Shown here in pieces: positions 13,272 to 21,252 of a stretch of DNA of 64,000 nt. Source of the DNA: Paracoccus marinaquae. Its GTDB lineage: Bacteria; Pseudomonadota; Alphaproteobacteria; Rhodobacterales; Rhodobacteraceae. The notes beneath the pieces are model-generated. The model saw only the letters and a program-made list of their open reading frames with translations. It ran no database searches and had not been told where the DNA came from. The stretch's first letter is position 1. The number at the start of each line of letters is the position of its first letter. Location of the stretch: NCBI RefSeq assembly GCF_018860165.1, contig NZ_JAHKNG010000004.1, positions 62,001-126,000 of the forward strand. The letters are read 5' to 3'. The translations under genes and the position numbers were made by a program.

Positions 13272-13472
13272 ATGGCCGATCCGAAGCGCATCCGCATCAC
13301 GCGTCCCACCCCCTCGCAGGCCGAGCCGCGCGAGGCGCAGGCCCGTCCCAGCCGTCCACGCATTCTGGACAAGGACCTGCGGGCGGCCCGTTCTGCCCTG
13401 ATCGAGGAAGCCGAACGTATCATGGGCGTCACACCGATCCTGGGCCGGACGGGGCCGCGCCCGGGTTACTGA
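13272..13472 (+). CDS. Small conserved hypothetical protein (66 aa)
   Basis: A 66-residue basic protein begins MADPKRIRITRPTPSQ and ends ERIMGVTPILGRTGPRPGY. GGGAGACG lies at good spacing before the ATG. The N-terminal half is Pro/Arg-rich and probably disordered; the centre (LDKDLRAARSALIEEAERIMG) should be one helix. I do not recognise a function. Its last 44 bases overlap the end of the convergent gene that follows. Confidence 0.6.
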   Translation: MADPKRIRITRPTPSQAEPREAQARPSRPRILDKDLRAARSALIEEAERIMGVTPILGRTGPRPGY

Positions 13473-14031
13473 CATTCGCGGGTGCCGCGCTGCGCCCGGT
13501 TCCGTCGATATCCCGCGCGATGGCGATCATCGCATCCTCGCCCAGTTCCAGCGCCTCCAGCCTGAAATTGATATAGTCGCGATACAGGTCAGCCGCGCGT
13601 TCGGGGCCGATCCTGTCGATATCCAGCACCCGAAGATCGGCAATCGCCGCGCCGATGACGTTCAACTGGCGGTAATACAGCACGATCGGGTCGATCGTGT
13701 CGCGCGGCAGGACGTGGATATCCCCGACAATGGCCCGAAAGATCGCATCGTTCGCTTCGGTCGGGATGGTCGGGAAATAGCCCGGCTTTTCCTCGATCCG
13801 CAGGGCAATGGCCTCGCCGTAATGTTCCAGTTCCTCGCGCTGCAGGGCGGCCACATTCGCCCGGATTTCGGCGAACAGCGCCCGCTGGACATCGCGGACC
13901 CGGTGCTGGCGCAGCTTGGCATCGCGCCTGCGGTTCTGCAGCGCCACCACCCACCAGCCCACGGCCAGAAACAGCCCGGCGATGACCGCCTGCTGCGCCT
14001 GTGGACTGAGATAGGGGTCCAGCGGCGGCAT
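13429..14031 (-). CDS. Membrane-anchored hypothetical protein (200 aa)
   Basis: This 200-residue protein has one transmembrane segment near the N-terminus (AVIAGLFLAVGWWVVALQN, residues 15-33) followed by an Arg-rich stretch and a long helical cytoplasmic domain (VRDVQRALFAEIRANVAALQ; later YRDYINFRLEALELGEDAM). The tail after about residue 180 is Pro/Ser/Gly-rich. No known family is recognised. It lies downstream of pccA on the same strand after a 133-base gap. Its 3' end overlaps the convergent 66-residue gene. Confidence 0.7.
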   Translation of the reverse strand: MPPLDPYLSPQAQQAVIAGLFLAVGWWVVALQNRRRDAKLRQHRVRDVQRALFAEIRANVAALQREELEHYGEAIALRIEEKPGYFPTIPTEANDAIFRAIVGDIHVLPRDTIDPIVLYYRQLNVIGAAIADLRVLDIDRIGPERAADLYRDYINFRLEALELGEDAMIAIARDIDGTGRSAAPANVSNPGAAPSGPGSV

Positions 14032-14164
14032 CGGCGCTACCTGCGGATACCGGCGGGCGCGACCGGACGCCGATCGGCGGCGCCGGAGAAAGCCGCGCCC
14101 ATGCGCCGGCCCGAAACCGCCGGGAACGGCCGGTGCGATGCGGGCGCAGGGGCGACGGGTCGGA

Positions 14165-16162
14165 TCATTCGAACTCCAGGATCACATCGTCCACGGCAAG
14201 GCTCTGGCCGGCCTCGGCATTGACGGATTTCACCACGCCCTTCTTCTCGGCGCGCAGGATGTTCTCCATCTTCATCGCCTCGACCGTGGCCAGCGCCTGT
14301 CCCTCCTGCACCTCGTCGCCCTGGGCGACGTTGATCTTCACCACCAGACCCGGCATCGGGCAGAGCAGGAATTTCGAGGTGTCGGGGGCGACCTTCTCGG
14401 GCATCAGCCGGGCCAGTTCGGCGGCGCGCGGGCGGCGGACATGGACTTTCAGATCGGCGCCGCGGGTGCGCAGGCGATAGCCCGCGGCGATGCGGTCGAC
14501 CTTCAGCACCAGCGGCGCGCCGTCGACCATCAGCCGGGCCAGCGACTGGCCGGGCCGCCACTGGCTTTCGACGCGCAGGTCGCGGCCCTCGATCAGGACC
14601 GTCGCGCCCTCGCGGTCGGCGCGGATCCGCACCGGCAGGTCACGCCCGGCGACGAAGACGACCCAGTTCTCGCCGACATGGCGTTCGTGATTGTCCAGCC
14701 GCCCGCTGATCCGGCTGCGGCGGATCTCGGCCACGCGATGCATGGCGGCAGCCGCCGCCGCGATGCGGACCGCCTCGGAGTCGGGCGGGGTGACGCCGGC
14801 AAACCCGTCGGGATATTCCTCGGCGATGAAGGCGGTGGTCATCTCACCCGCGACGAATTTCGGGTGATCCATCACCGCCGACAGGAAGGGCAGGTTGTGC
14901 CCGATCCCCTCGACCTCGAATTCGTCCAGCGCTACCCGCATCGCCTCGATGGCCTCGCCGCGGCCGGGCGCCCAGGTGCAGAGCTTGGCGATCATCGGGT
15001 CGTAGAACATGCTGATCTCGCCGCCCTCATAGACGCCGGTATCGTTCCTGACGACATGGGCCTTGTCCGCGACCTCGGCCGGCGGGCGATAGCGGGTCAG
15101 CCGGCCGATCGAGGGCAGGAAGCCGCGATAGGGATCTTCGGCGTAGAGGCGCGACTCGATCGCCCAGCCGTTGATCTTCAGATCGGATTGCTGGAACGGC
15201 AGGGCCTCGCCATCGGCCACGCGGATCATCTGTTCGACCAGATCGACGCCGGTGATCAACTCGGTCACCGGATGTTCGACCTGCAGGCGCGTGTTCATTT
15301 CGAGGAAGTAGAAGTTCTTCTGGCCGTCGACGATGAACTCGACCGTGCCGGCGCTGGTATAGCCCACTGCCTTGGCAAGCGCGACCGCCTGTTCGCCCAT
15401 GGCCCTGCGCGTGGCCTCGTCAAGGAAGGGCGAGGGTGCCTCTTCGATGACCTTCTGGTTGCGGCGCTGGATCGAGCATTCGCGCTCGTGCAGATAGACC
15501 GCATTGCCGAGGCTGTCGGCCAGCACCTGAATCTCGATATGGCGCGGCTGGGTCACGAATTTCTCGATGAAGATGCGGTCGTCGCCAAAGCTGTTCGCCG
15601 CCTCGTTCTTCGAGGATTCAAAGCCCTCGCGCGCCTCCTGCTCGTTCCAGGCGATGCGCATGCCCTTGCCGCCACCGCCGGCGCTGGCCTTGATCATCAC
15701 CGGATAGCCGATCTGGCCCGAGATCTTCACCGCCTCCTCGGCATCGGCGATCAGACCCATATAGCCCGGAACGGTCGAGACCCCCGCTTCCTGCGCAAGC
15801 TTCTTCGAGGTGATCTTGTCGCCCATCGCCTCGATCGCCGTGGCCGGCGGGCCGATGAAGGCCACGCCCGCCTTTTCCAGCGCCTCGGCGAACTTCATGT
15901 TCTCGCTGAGAAAGCCATAGCCCGGATGGACCGCCTCGGCCCCGGTCTGGCGGATCGCCTCCATGATCTTGTCGATCACGATATAGGACTGGTTCGCGGG
16001 GGGCGGGCCGATATGGACGGCCTCATCGGCCATCTTCACATGCAGCGCGTTGCGGTCGGCGTCGGAATAGACGGCGACCGTCTTGATGCCCATCTTGCGG
16101 GCGGTCTTGATGACGCGGCAGGCGATTTCGCCCCGGTTGGCGATCAGGATCTTCTTGAACAT
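14165..16162 (-). CDS. pccA: Propionyl-CoA carboxylase alpha (biotin carboxylase/biotin carrier) subunit
   Basis: This 665-residue subunit carboxylates its own biotin with bicarbonate and ATP. The biotin-carboxylase fold starts MFKKILIANRGEIACRVIKT; the ATP-grasp glycine loop KASAGGGGKGMRIA, MNTRLQVEHPVTE and the C-terminal biotinyl domain with EAMKMEN (the lysine is the biotin site) are all present. It works with PccB to convert propionyl-CoA to methylmalonyl-CoA. Unlike compact pcc operons, pccA and pccB are here separated by about 1.6 kb of small lipoprotein and hypothetical genes, and a strong terminator lies 26 bases before this start. Confidence 0.96.
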   Translation of the reverse strand: MFKKILIANRGEIACRVIKTARKMGIKTVAVYSDADRNALHVKMADEAVHIGPPPANQSYIVIDKIMEAIRQTGAEAVHPGYGFLSENMKFAEALEKAGVAFIGPPATAIEAMGDKITSKKLAQEAGVSTVPGYMGLIADAEEAVKISGQIGYPVMIKASAGGGGKGMRIAWNEQEAREGFESSKNEAANSFGDDRIFIEKFVTQPRHIEIQVLADSLGNAVYLHERECSIQRRNQKVIEEAPSPFLDEATRRAMGEQAVALAKAVGYTSAGTVEFIVDGQKNFYFLEMNTRLQVEHPVTELITGVDLVEQMIRVADGEALPFQQSDLKINGWAIESRLYAEDPYRGFLPSIGRLTRYRPPAEVADKAHVVRNDTGVYEGGEISMFYDPMIAKLCTWAPGRGEAIEAMRVALDEFEVEGIGHNLPFLSAVMDHPKFVAGEMTTAFIAEEYPDGFAGVTPPDSEAVRIAAAAAAMHRVAEIRRSRISGRLDNHERHVGENWVVFVAGRDLPVRIRADREGATVLIEGRDLRVESQWRPGQSLARLMVDGAPLVLKVDRIAAGYRLRTRGADLKVHVRRPRAAELARLMPEKVAPDTSKFLLCPMPGLVVKINVAQGDEVQEGQALATVEAMKMENILRAEKKGVVKSVNAEAGQSLAVDDVILEFE

Positions 16163-16187
16163 GGGCTACCTCCGGTCGGAAGACATG

Positions 16188-16222
16188 AAAAAACCGCCTG
16201 CGGCCGGACGGTCGCAGACGGT
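16188..16222 (-). terminator. Rho-independent terminator just upstream of pccA
   Basis: Read on the minus strand, ACCGTCTGCG pairs with CGCAGGCGGT (one G-U) around an 11-nt loop, followed by TTTTTT. It should end the transcript of the small lipoprotein gene at 16269-16481; the T run stops 26 bases before the pccA start. Confidence 0.75.
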
Positions 16223-16268
16223 CGTGGAAAGATGGCGGCGCGCGCAGGGCGCGCCGGTCAGATCTTGG

Positions 16269-16481
16269 CTATTCGCACAGGCGCACGTCGTTGCACAGCG
16301 CGCCGGCGGCTCCGCCGAGGGCCGCGCCGGCAATGACGTTTTCACCGGCCAGATCGGCAATGACCGCACCGGCGCCCGCACCGATGAGGGCGCGGTCGGT
16401 GTCGGTCGGATTGATGTTCTGCGTGCAGCCTGCCAGCGCGGTCGCGCCGAGAACTGCGGCAAGGGCAAATGCCTTGGGCAT
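16269..16481 (-). CDS. Small glycine-zipper lipoprotein (copy 1)
   Basis: This 70-residue protein has a lipoprotein signal peptide, MPKAFALAAVLGATALAGC, with lipobox LAGC. The mature part has alternating small residues (ALIGAGAGAVIADLAGENVIAG, then AALGGAAGALC) like a glycine-zipper membrane segment, and ends with a second cysteine (LCNDVRLCE). It is a diverged copy of the neighbour at 16557-16796. AGGA precedes the ATG. Its role is unknown; glycine-zipper lipoproteins usually sit in the outer membrane or periplasm. Confidence 0.75.
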   Translation of the reverse strand: MPKAFALAAVLGATALAGCTQNINPTDTDRALIGAGAGAVIADLAGENVIAGAALGGAAGALCNDVRLCE

Positions 16482-16556
16482 GGGTCTGATCCTGTTGTTT
16501 TCGTGGCAGCTACGCAACGCGCAGCTGCCCGGACTGGTTCAGCGCGGGGCTGTCGC

Positions 16557-16796
16557 TCAGTAGCGGCGCTGGCAAACGCCGGCGTCGTCGCAAAGCGCGC
16601 CGCCCGCAGCACCGAGAGCCGCACCGGCGACCACGTTTTCATCAAGCACTTCGGCGATGACGGCACCGGCGACGGCGCCACCGGCAGCACGCTGGGCGTC
16701 GGGCGAGAGGCCGGTCTGGTAGCCGGGGGCGCAGGCCGAGAGGCCGGCTGCAACGAGGGTGACACCAGCAAGGCGGGCGAAAAGTGAAGTCTGCAT
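16557..16796 (-). CDS. Small glycine-zipper lipoprotein (copy 2)
   Basis: This 79-residue protein is the upstream paralogue of the preceding lipoprotein. The signal peptide ends LVAAGLSAC (lipobox LSAC). The mature domain shares the pattern ENV(V/I)AGAALG..GALC(D/N)D with copy 1, ending VCQRRY. The ATG at 16796 is chosen because it gives a proper lipoprotein signal. Both copies have two cysteines near the C-terminus at the same spacing, so a disulphide in the periplasm is possible. Function unknown. Confidence 0.75.
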   Translation of the reverse strand: MQTSLFARLAGVTLVAAGLSACAPGYQTGLSPDAQRAAGGAVAGAVIAEVLDENVVAGAALGAAGGALCDDAGVCQRRY

Positions 16797-16926
16797 GTGA
16801 TCGTGCCTGTATCTTCGGCCCAATTCAGGGCCAGTTGTTGCGAATGCGCAGGCAATATTGCACGAGCCCGACCATAGTCAAACTGACATGGCCGTGACAG
16901 CGGGGCGCCAAGCAACAAACCGCCCA

Positions 16927-17337
16927 TCACCGGTCCTCCGCCTCGTCGTCGTCCCAGCCGTCATCCTCCCAGCCGAAATCCGGCTGTCCGTCGGTGGTGA
17001 AAAGCTCGGGGAACGAGGCTTCGGCGGCGGCCATGTCAACCTGCAGCAACTGGTCGTAATCGGCCGGATCGAACTCGCCGACCGGCCTGACCTCGCGGCC
17101 GATCAGCCAGGACAGGCGCCCGGCATCCAGATTGCCGCGGGCGAAGGGTTCGTCGCCGAAATGCGCGATCAGCGCGGCCAGAAAGCCCGCATCGGCGCGG
17201 CGGTCGGCGGGCTTGCGGTCGCGGAACCGCTCGCGCCGGGCGATCGGGGTCGCGCCCTTCTTGCGGTTCTCGCGGCGGATGGTGAACTGGAAATCGGTGC
17301 CCGGAAGGCGCCCGGGAAAGCCGCGATGCTTCAGCAT
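16927..17337 (-). CDS. Conserved hypothetical protein (136 aa)
   Basis: A 136-residue soluble protein begins MLKHRGFPGRLPGTDFQFTI and ends in an acidic tail rich in Asp, Glu and Trp (residues about 118-136). The N-terminal half is basic (NRKKGATPIARRERFRDRKP), the middle is alpha-helical. I do not recognise a domain. It lies in the stretch between pccB and pccA on the same strand, a position that suggests co-transcription with the 47-residue lipoprotein upstream. Confidence 0.65.
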   Translation of the reverse strand: MLKHRGFPGRLPGTDFQFTIRRENRKKGATPIARRERFRDRKPADRRADAGFLAALIAHFGDEPFARGNLDAGRLSWLIGREVRPVGEFDPADYDQLLQVDMAAAEASFPELFTTDGQPDFGWEDDGWDDDEAEDR

Positions 17338-17406
17338 GGCACTCGCCCCCCGCAGAGGCTCGGTCCGCGCGGGCGATCATGGCGCCCGCGCGGAGAAGCG
17401 GCGGCG

Positions 17407-17550
17407 TCAGCCGCCGTATTTGCCCTGATAGGTCGGCTCGGTCGTGACCGGATCGATGGGGGCGCTATAGACCTCGACCTCGGGCTGCTGGCGCTGGCAG
17501 GCGGCGAAAGCCGCGACCAGCACGAGGCCGAGAATGAGTTTCTTCGACAT
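17407..17550 (-). CDS. Tiny lipoprotein (47 aa) downstream of pccB
   Basis: A 47-residue protein too short for ordinary ORF cut-offs starts MSKKLILGLVLVAAFAAC, a complete lipoprotein signal with lipobox FAAC, followed by a short mature peptide QRQQPEVEVYSAPIDPV and TTEPTYQGKYGG. The ATG at 17550 follows GGAGCATGATACA. The signal peptide and in-frame stop make a real gene likely. It is the third small lipoprotein within the pcc locus; its role is unknown. Confidence 0.7.
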   Translation of the reverse strand: MSKKLILGLVLVAAFAACQRQQPEVEVYSAPIDPVTTEPTYQGKYGG

Positions 17551-17754
17551 TGTATCATGCTCCTGTCATGCGGGCGGGAATGCGCCCGGCTGCTCAATTC
17601 CGGACCGGCCTCTTGACGGGCCGACCCGGGGGCGATGATAGCCGTCGCCGGCATGTCCAGACAGCCGCCCCGGCGGCGCCGGGACGAATAGCCGCGCCCC
17701 TGTGGCGGCGCTGCATCATTCGCGCGAAGGTGCGTCATCATGGAAATCCGCAGC

Positions 17755-19287
17755 TTACAGGGGGATGTTGTCGTGCTTCTTCCAGGGATTGGACAGCTTC
17801 TTGCCGCGCAGGCTGGCGAAGGCGCGGGCCACCCGGCGCCGCGTGCTGCGGGGCTGGATCACCTCGTCGATGAAGCCCTTTTCGGCGGCGACGAAGGGAT
17901 TGGCAAAGCGGTCCTCATAGTCGCGGGTCCGGGTCGCGATCTTGTCGGTGTCGCCCAATTCGCTGCGATAGAGGATCTCGACCGCACCCTTGGCGCCCAT
18001 CACCGCGATTTCCGCCGTGGGCCAGGCATAGTTGAAATCGCCGCGCAGATGCTTGGACGCCATGACGTCATAGGCGCCGCCATAGGCCTTGCGGGTGATG
18101 ACGGTGACCTTCGGCACGGTCGCCTCGCCATAGGCGAACAGCAGTTTCGCGCCGTGCTTGATGACGCCGCCATATTCCTGCCCGGTGCCCGGCAGGAAGC
18201 CCGGCACGTCGACGAAGGTCAGGATCGGGATCTCGAAGGCATCGCAGAAGCGCACGAAACGGGCGGCCTTGCGCGAACTGTCGATGTCGAGGCAGCCGGC
18301 CAGCACCATCGGCTGGTTGGCGACGACGCCGACGGTCTGGCCCTCGATGCGGATGAAGCCGGTGATGATATTGCCGGCGTAATCCTTCTGAATCTCGTAG
18401 AAATCGCCCTCGTCGGCGACCTTCCCGATCAGTTCCTTCATGTTATAGGGCTGGTTCGGGTTGTCGGGAACCAGCGTGTCGAGGCTGTCCTCGATCCGGG
18501 CCGGGTCGTCGAAGAAGGGCCGCACCGGCGCCTTGTCGCGGTTGTTCAGCGGCAGGAAGTCGAACAGCCGCCGAATTTCGGACAGGGCCTCGACATCATC
18601 CTCGAAGGCGCCATCGGCGACCGAGCTTTTCCTGGTATGGGTGCTTGCCCCGCCAAGCTGTTCGGCGGTCACCACTTCGTTCGTCACGGTCTTCACAACG
18701 TCGGGGCCGGTGACGAACATGTAGGACGTGTCCTTCACCATGAAGATGAAATCGGTCATGGCCGGCGAATAGACCGCGCCGCCCGCGCAGGGGCCCATGA
18801 TGACCGAGATCTGCGGGATCACGCCCGAGGCCATGATGTTGCGCTGGAACACATCGGCATAGCCGGCAAGGCTGGCCACCCCTTCCTGAATCCGCGCGCC
18901 GCCCGAATCGTTCAGCCCGATCACCGGGGCGCCGTTCTGCATCGCCATGTCCATGATCTTGCAGATCTTCTGGGCATGGGTTTCCGACAGCGAGCCGCCG
19001 AAGACGGTGAAATCCTGCGAAAACACATAGACCATGCGACCGTTGATCGTGCCCCAGCCGGTCACCACGCCGTCGCCATAGGGGCGTTCCGCCTCCATGC
19101 CGAAATCGGTGCTGCGATGGGCGACGAACATGTCGAACTCCTCGAAGCTGCCCTCGTCCAGCAGCAGGTCGATCCGTTCGCGGGCGGTCAGCTTGCCGCG
19201 CTTGTGCTGGGCGTCGATGCGACGCTGTCCGCCGCCAAGCCGCGCCTCGTCCCGACGACGCTCCAGCTCCTGCAGAATGTCCTTCAT
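17755..19287 (-). CDS. pccB: Propionyl-CoA carboxylase beta (carboxyltransferase) subunit
   Basis: This 510-residue carboxyltransferase moves the carboxyl group from biotin to propionyl-CoA. The start [20 protein letters not shown] is typical; the first crotonase-like half includes [12 protein letters not shown] and the oxyanion-hole stretch [14 protein letters not shown], and the second half includes [17 protein letters not shown] and [10 protein letters not shown]. The C-terminus ([19 protein letters not shown]) matches PCC rather than acetyl-CoA carboxylase. GGGAGGCTTGCC precedes the ATG. A TTTGCAAA palindrome lies 71 bases upstream of the start and may be a regulator site. Confidence 0.97.
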   Translation of the reverse strand: MKDILQELERRRDEARLGGGQRRIDAQHKRGKLTARERIDLLLDEGSFEEFDMFVAHRSTDFGMEAERPYGDGVVTGWGTINGRMVYVFSQDFTVFGGSLSETHAQKICKIMDMAMQNGAPVIGLNDSGGARIQEGVASLAGYADVFQRNIMASGVIPQISVIMGPCAGGAVYSPAMTDFIFMVKDTSYMFVTGPDVVKTVTNEVVTAEQLGGASTHTRKSSVADGAFEDDVEALSEIRRLFDFLPLNNRDKAPVRPFFDDPARIEDSLDTLVPDNPNQPYNMKELIGKVADEGDFYEIQKDYAGNIITGFIRIEGQTVGVVANQPMVLAGCLDIDSSRKAARFVRFCDAFEIPILTFVDVPGFLPGTGQEYGGVIKHGAKLLFAYGEATVPKVTVITRKAYGGAYDVMASKHLRGDFNYAWPTAEIAVMGAKGAVEILYRSELGDTDKIATRTRDYEDRFANPFVAAEKGFIDEVIQPRSTRRRVARAFASLRGKKLSNPWKKHDNIPL

Positions 19288-19357
19288 GGCAAGCCTCCCG
19301 GTAAAGTTGCGGCAAATTAGCTTGAGACGCTGTCACGGAAAAGAAAAATCGGGAAAA

Positions 19358-19397
19358 TTTGCAAACTATGTCGCCGCAATCGCGCGCAAATTGCAAA
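19358..19397. promoter_or_regulatory. TTTGCAAA-type sites upstream of pccB
   Basis: TTTGCAAA (19358-19365), an 8-bp perfect palindrome, and ATTGCAAA (19390-19397) lie in the pccB-alr intergenic region. From memory, the PccR/ScfR regulator of Rhodobacter recognises TTTGCAAA-N4-TTTGCAAA before pccB; here the spacing differs, so the match is partial. Confidence 0.35.
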
Positions 19398-19462
19398 GCT
19401 GCGAAATCATGGCCGGCGCGAGCCCTCTTGACGCCGGGCGGGGCCGGGGGCAAGCCATCCGC

Positions 19463-20491
19463 ATGGGATTGCAGATCGATATCGGGGCCATCGTGGCCAA
19501 CTGGAAGGCGCTGGCCGCGCAGGCGCCGGGCGCCCGCGCGGCGGCGGTGGTCAAGGCCGATGCCTACGGGCTGGGCGCGCCGCGGGTGGCGCGGGCGCTG
19601 TATGATGCAGGCGCGCGGGATTTCTTCGTCGCGCTGGCCGGCGAGGGCAGGGCGCTGCGCCCCCATCTTCCCGAGGATGCGGCGATCTGCGTGCTGTCCG
19701 GCCATATGGAGGGCGAGGATCTGGCCGGCCTCGTCCCGGTGCTGAACAGTGCCGAACAGTTCTTCCGCGACCGCACCATGCGCCGGGGCAAGCCCTTCGC
19801 GATCCAGCTGGACAGCGGCATGAACCGGCTGGGGATGGAGGCGGCGGAATGGGCCGCGATCCGGGCCGAGGCGCTGGCGGCCGATCGCGGCGCGGGGCCG
19901 CGCTTCATCATGTCGCACCTGGCCTGCGCCGACGAGCCGGATGATCCCGCCAATGCCGCGCAACTGGCCGCCTTCCGCGCGATGACCGAGGGCTGCGCGG
20001 TGCCGCGGTCGCTGGCCGCGACCGGCGGCATCCTGCTGGGGCCGGATTATCACTTCGATCTGGTGCGGCCGGGCGTGGGCCTTTACGGCGGCCTGCCCTT
20101 CGCCGGGGCGCGGCAGGTCGTGCGCCTGTCGCTGCCGGTGATCCAGACGCGCGAGGTAAGGCCCGGCGAATTTGTGGGCTACGGCGCCTCCTGGAGCGCC
20201 GAGTCCCCGCGCCGCATCGCCACGGTCGCGGCGGGCTATGCCGACGGCATCCCGCGGGCGCTGTCGTCGAGTGGTGTCTGCCTGTATGCCGATGGCCTGG
20301 CTTGTCCCGTCGTCGGCCGCGTGTCGATGGATCTCATCACCGCGGACGTGACCGGGCTGGCCAGCGTTCCGGCGGCACTGGACCTGATCTGTCCTGAGCA
20401 GCCCATCGACCGGCTGGCCGGTTTCGCCGGGACCATCGGCTATGAAGTGCTGACCTCGCTGGGGCAGCGCTATGAGCGGACCTATCTGTGA
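19463..20491 (+). CDS. alr: Alanine racemase
   Basis: This 342-residue PLP enzyme interconverts L- and D-alanine for peptidoglycan. AAVVKADAYGLG carries the PLP lysine (Lys31); GYGASW with the catalytic tyrosine lies near residue 235 and GRVSMD follows. The start MGLQIDIGAIVANWKALAAQ matches the usual alr N-terminus; an in-frame ATG at 19409 would add 18 residues with no family match. It diverges from pccB. The stop overlaps the GTG of the next gene (GTGA), so it is translationally coupled to the lipid-transport genes. Confidence 0.93.
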   Translation: MGLQIDIGAIVANWKALAAQAPGARAAAVVKADAYGLGAPRVARALYDAGARDFFVALAGEGRALRPHLPEDAAICVLSGHMEGEDLAGLVPVLNSAEQFFRDRTMRRGKPFAIQLDSGMNRLGMEAAEWAAIRAEALAADRGAGPRFIMSHLACADEPDDPANAAQLAAFRAMTEGCAVPRSLAATGGILLGPDYHFDLVRPGVGLYGGLPFAGARQVVRLSLPVIQTREVRPGEFVGYGASWSAESPRRIATVAAGYADGIPRALSSSGVCLYADGLACPVVGRVSMDLITADVTGLASVPAALDLICPEQPIDRLAGFAGTIGYEVLTSLGQRYERTYL

Positions 20492-21252
20492 ACCCCATCC
20501 GGCTGACCGGACGGCTGACCCTGCGGGCGCTGCGTGCCATCGGCGCGGTCAGCCTGTTCACCCTGCGCGGCCTCTTTCGCCTGTCGCCCGTCTATCCGCG
20601 CGTCTTCCTGACCCAGCTTGTGCAGATCGGCTGGCTGTCGCTGCCGGTGGTGGGGCTGACGGCGCTGTTCACCGGGGCGGCACTGGCCCTGCAGATCCAT
20701 TCGGGCGGCGCGAGGTTTCAGGCCGGCGATGTGGTGCCCGCCATCGTCGCCATCGGCATGGTGCGCGAACTGGGGCCGGTTCTTGGCGGGCTGATGGTGG
20801 CCGCGCGCGTCGCCAGTTCCATCGCCGCCGAGATCGGCACGATGAAGGTGACCGAGCAGATCGACGCGCTGGTGACGCTGTCGACCGATCCGATGCGCTG
20901 GCTGGTCACGCCACGGCTCTGGGCGGCGATGCTGACCGTGCCGGTGCTGGTGGCGGTCGGCGACAGCATCGGCATCATGGGCGGCTGGCTGGTCGGCACG
21001 CAGTCGCTGGGGTTCAATTCGACCACCTACCTGTCGAACAGCTGGGCCTATCTGGAACGCTGGGACGTGATTTCGGGGCTGATCAAGGGCGCGGCCTTCG
21101 GGCTGATCGTGGCGGTCAGCGGCTGCTGGTTCGGCATGCATGCCGGCCGCGGCGCCGAGGGTGTGGGCCGGGCCACGAAATCCGCCGTGGTCGCCGCCGC
21201 CGTCGCCATCCTCGGGGCGAATTTCGTGCTGACCGGGCTGTTCTTCCGATGA
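20488..21252 (+). CDS. mlaE: MlaE-family ABC transporter permease
   Basis: This 254-residue inner-membrane protein is the permease of an Mla-type phospholipid transporter. It has an amphipathic N-terminus, about five hydrophobic segments and the family signatures VPAIVAIGMVRELGPVLGGL and VASSIAAEIGTMKVTEQIDA. It starts with GTG overlapping the alr stop and ends overlapping the next gene by ATGA. Only E and F components are present; no mlaD, mlaC or mlaB gene follows, so its substrate-binding partner must be elsewhere or it is a reduced system. Confidence 0.9.
   Translation: MNPIRLTGRLTLRALRAIGAVSLFTLRGLFRLSPVYPRVFLTQLVQIGWLSLPVVGLTALFTGAALALQIHSGGARFQAGDVVPAIVAIGMVRELGPVLGGLMVAARVASSIAAEIGTMKVTEQIDALVTLSTDPMRWLVTPRLWAAMLTVPVLVAVGDSIGIMGGWLVGTQSLGFNSTTYLSNSWAYLERWDVISGLIKGAAFGLIVAVSGCWFGMHAGRGAEGVGRATKSAVVAAAVAILGANFVLTGLFFR

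Noticed and set aside
14138..16336. Very long plus-strand open frame opposite pccA
   Set aside because: It mirrors the pccA codons and has no recognisable motif; GC-rich codon bias gives long antisense frames here. Similar frames opposite pccB, purL, ccmF and the helicase were discarded for the same reason.
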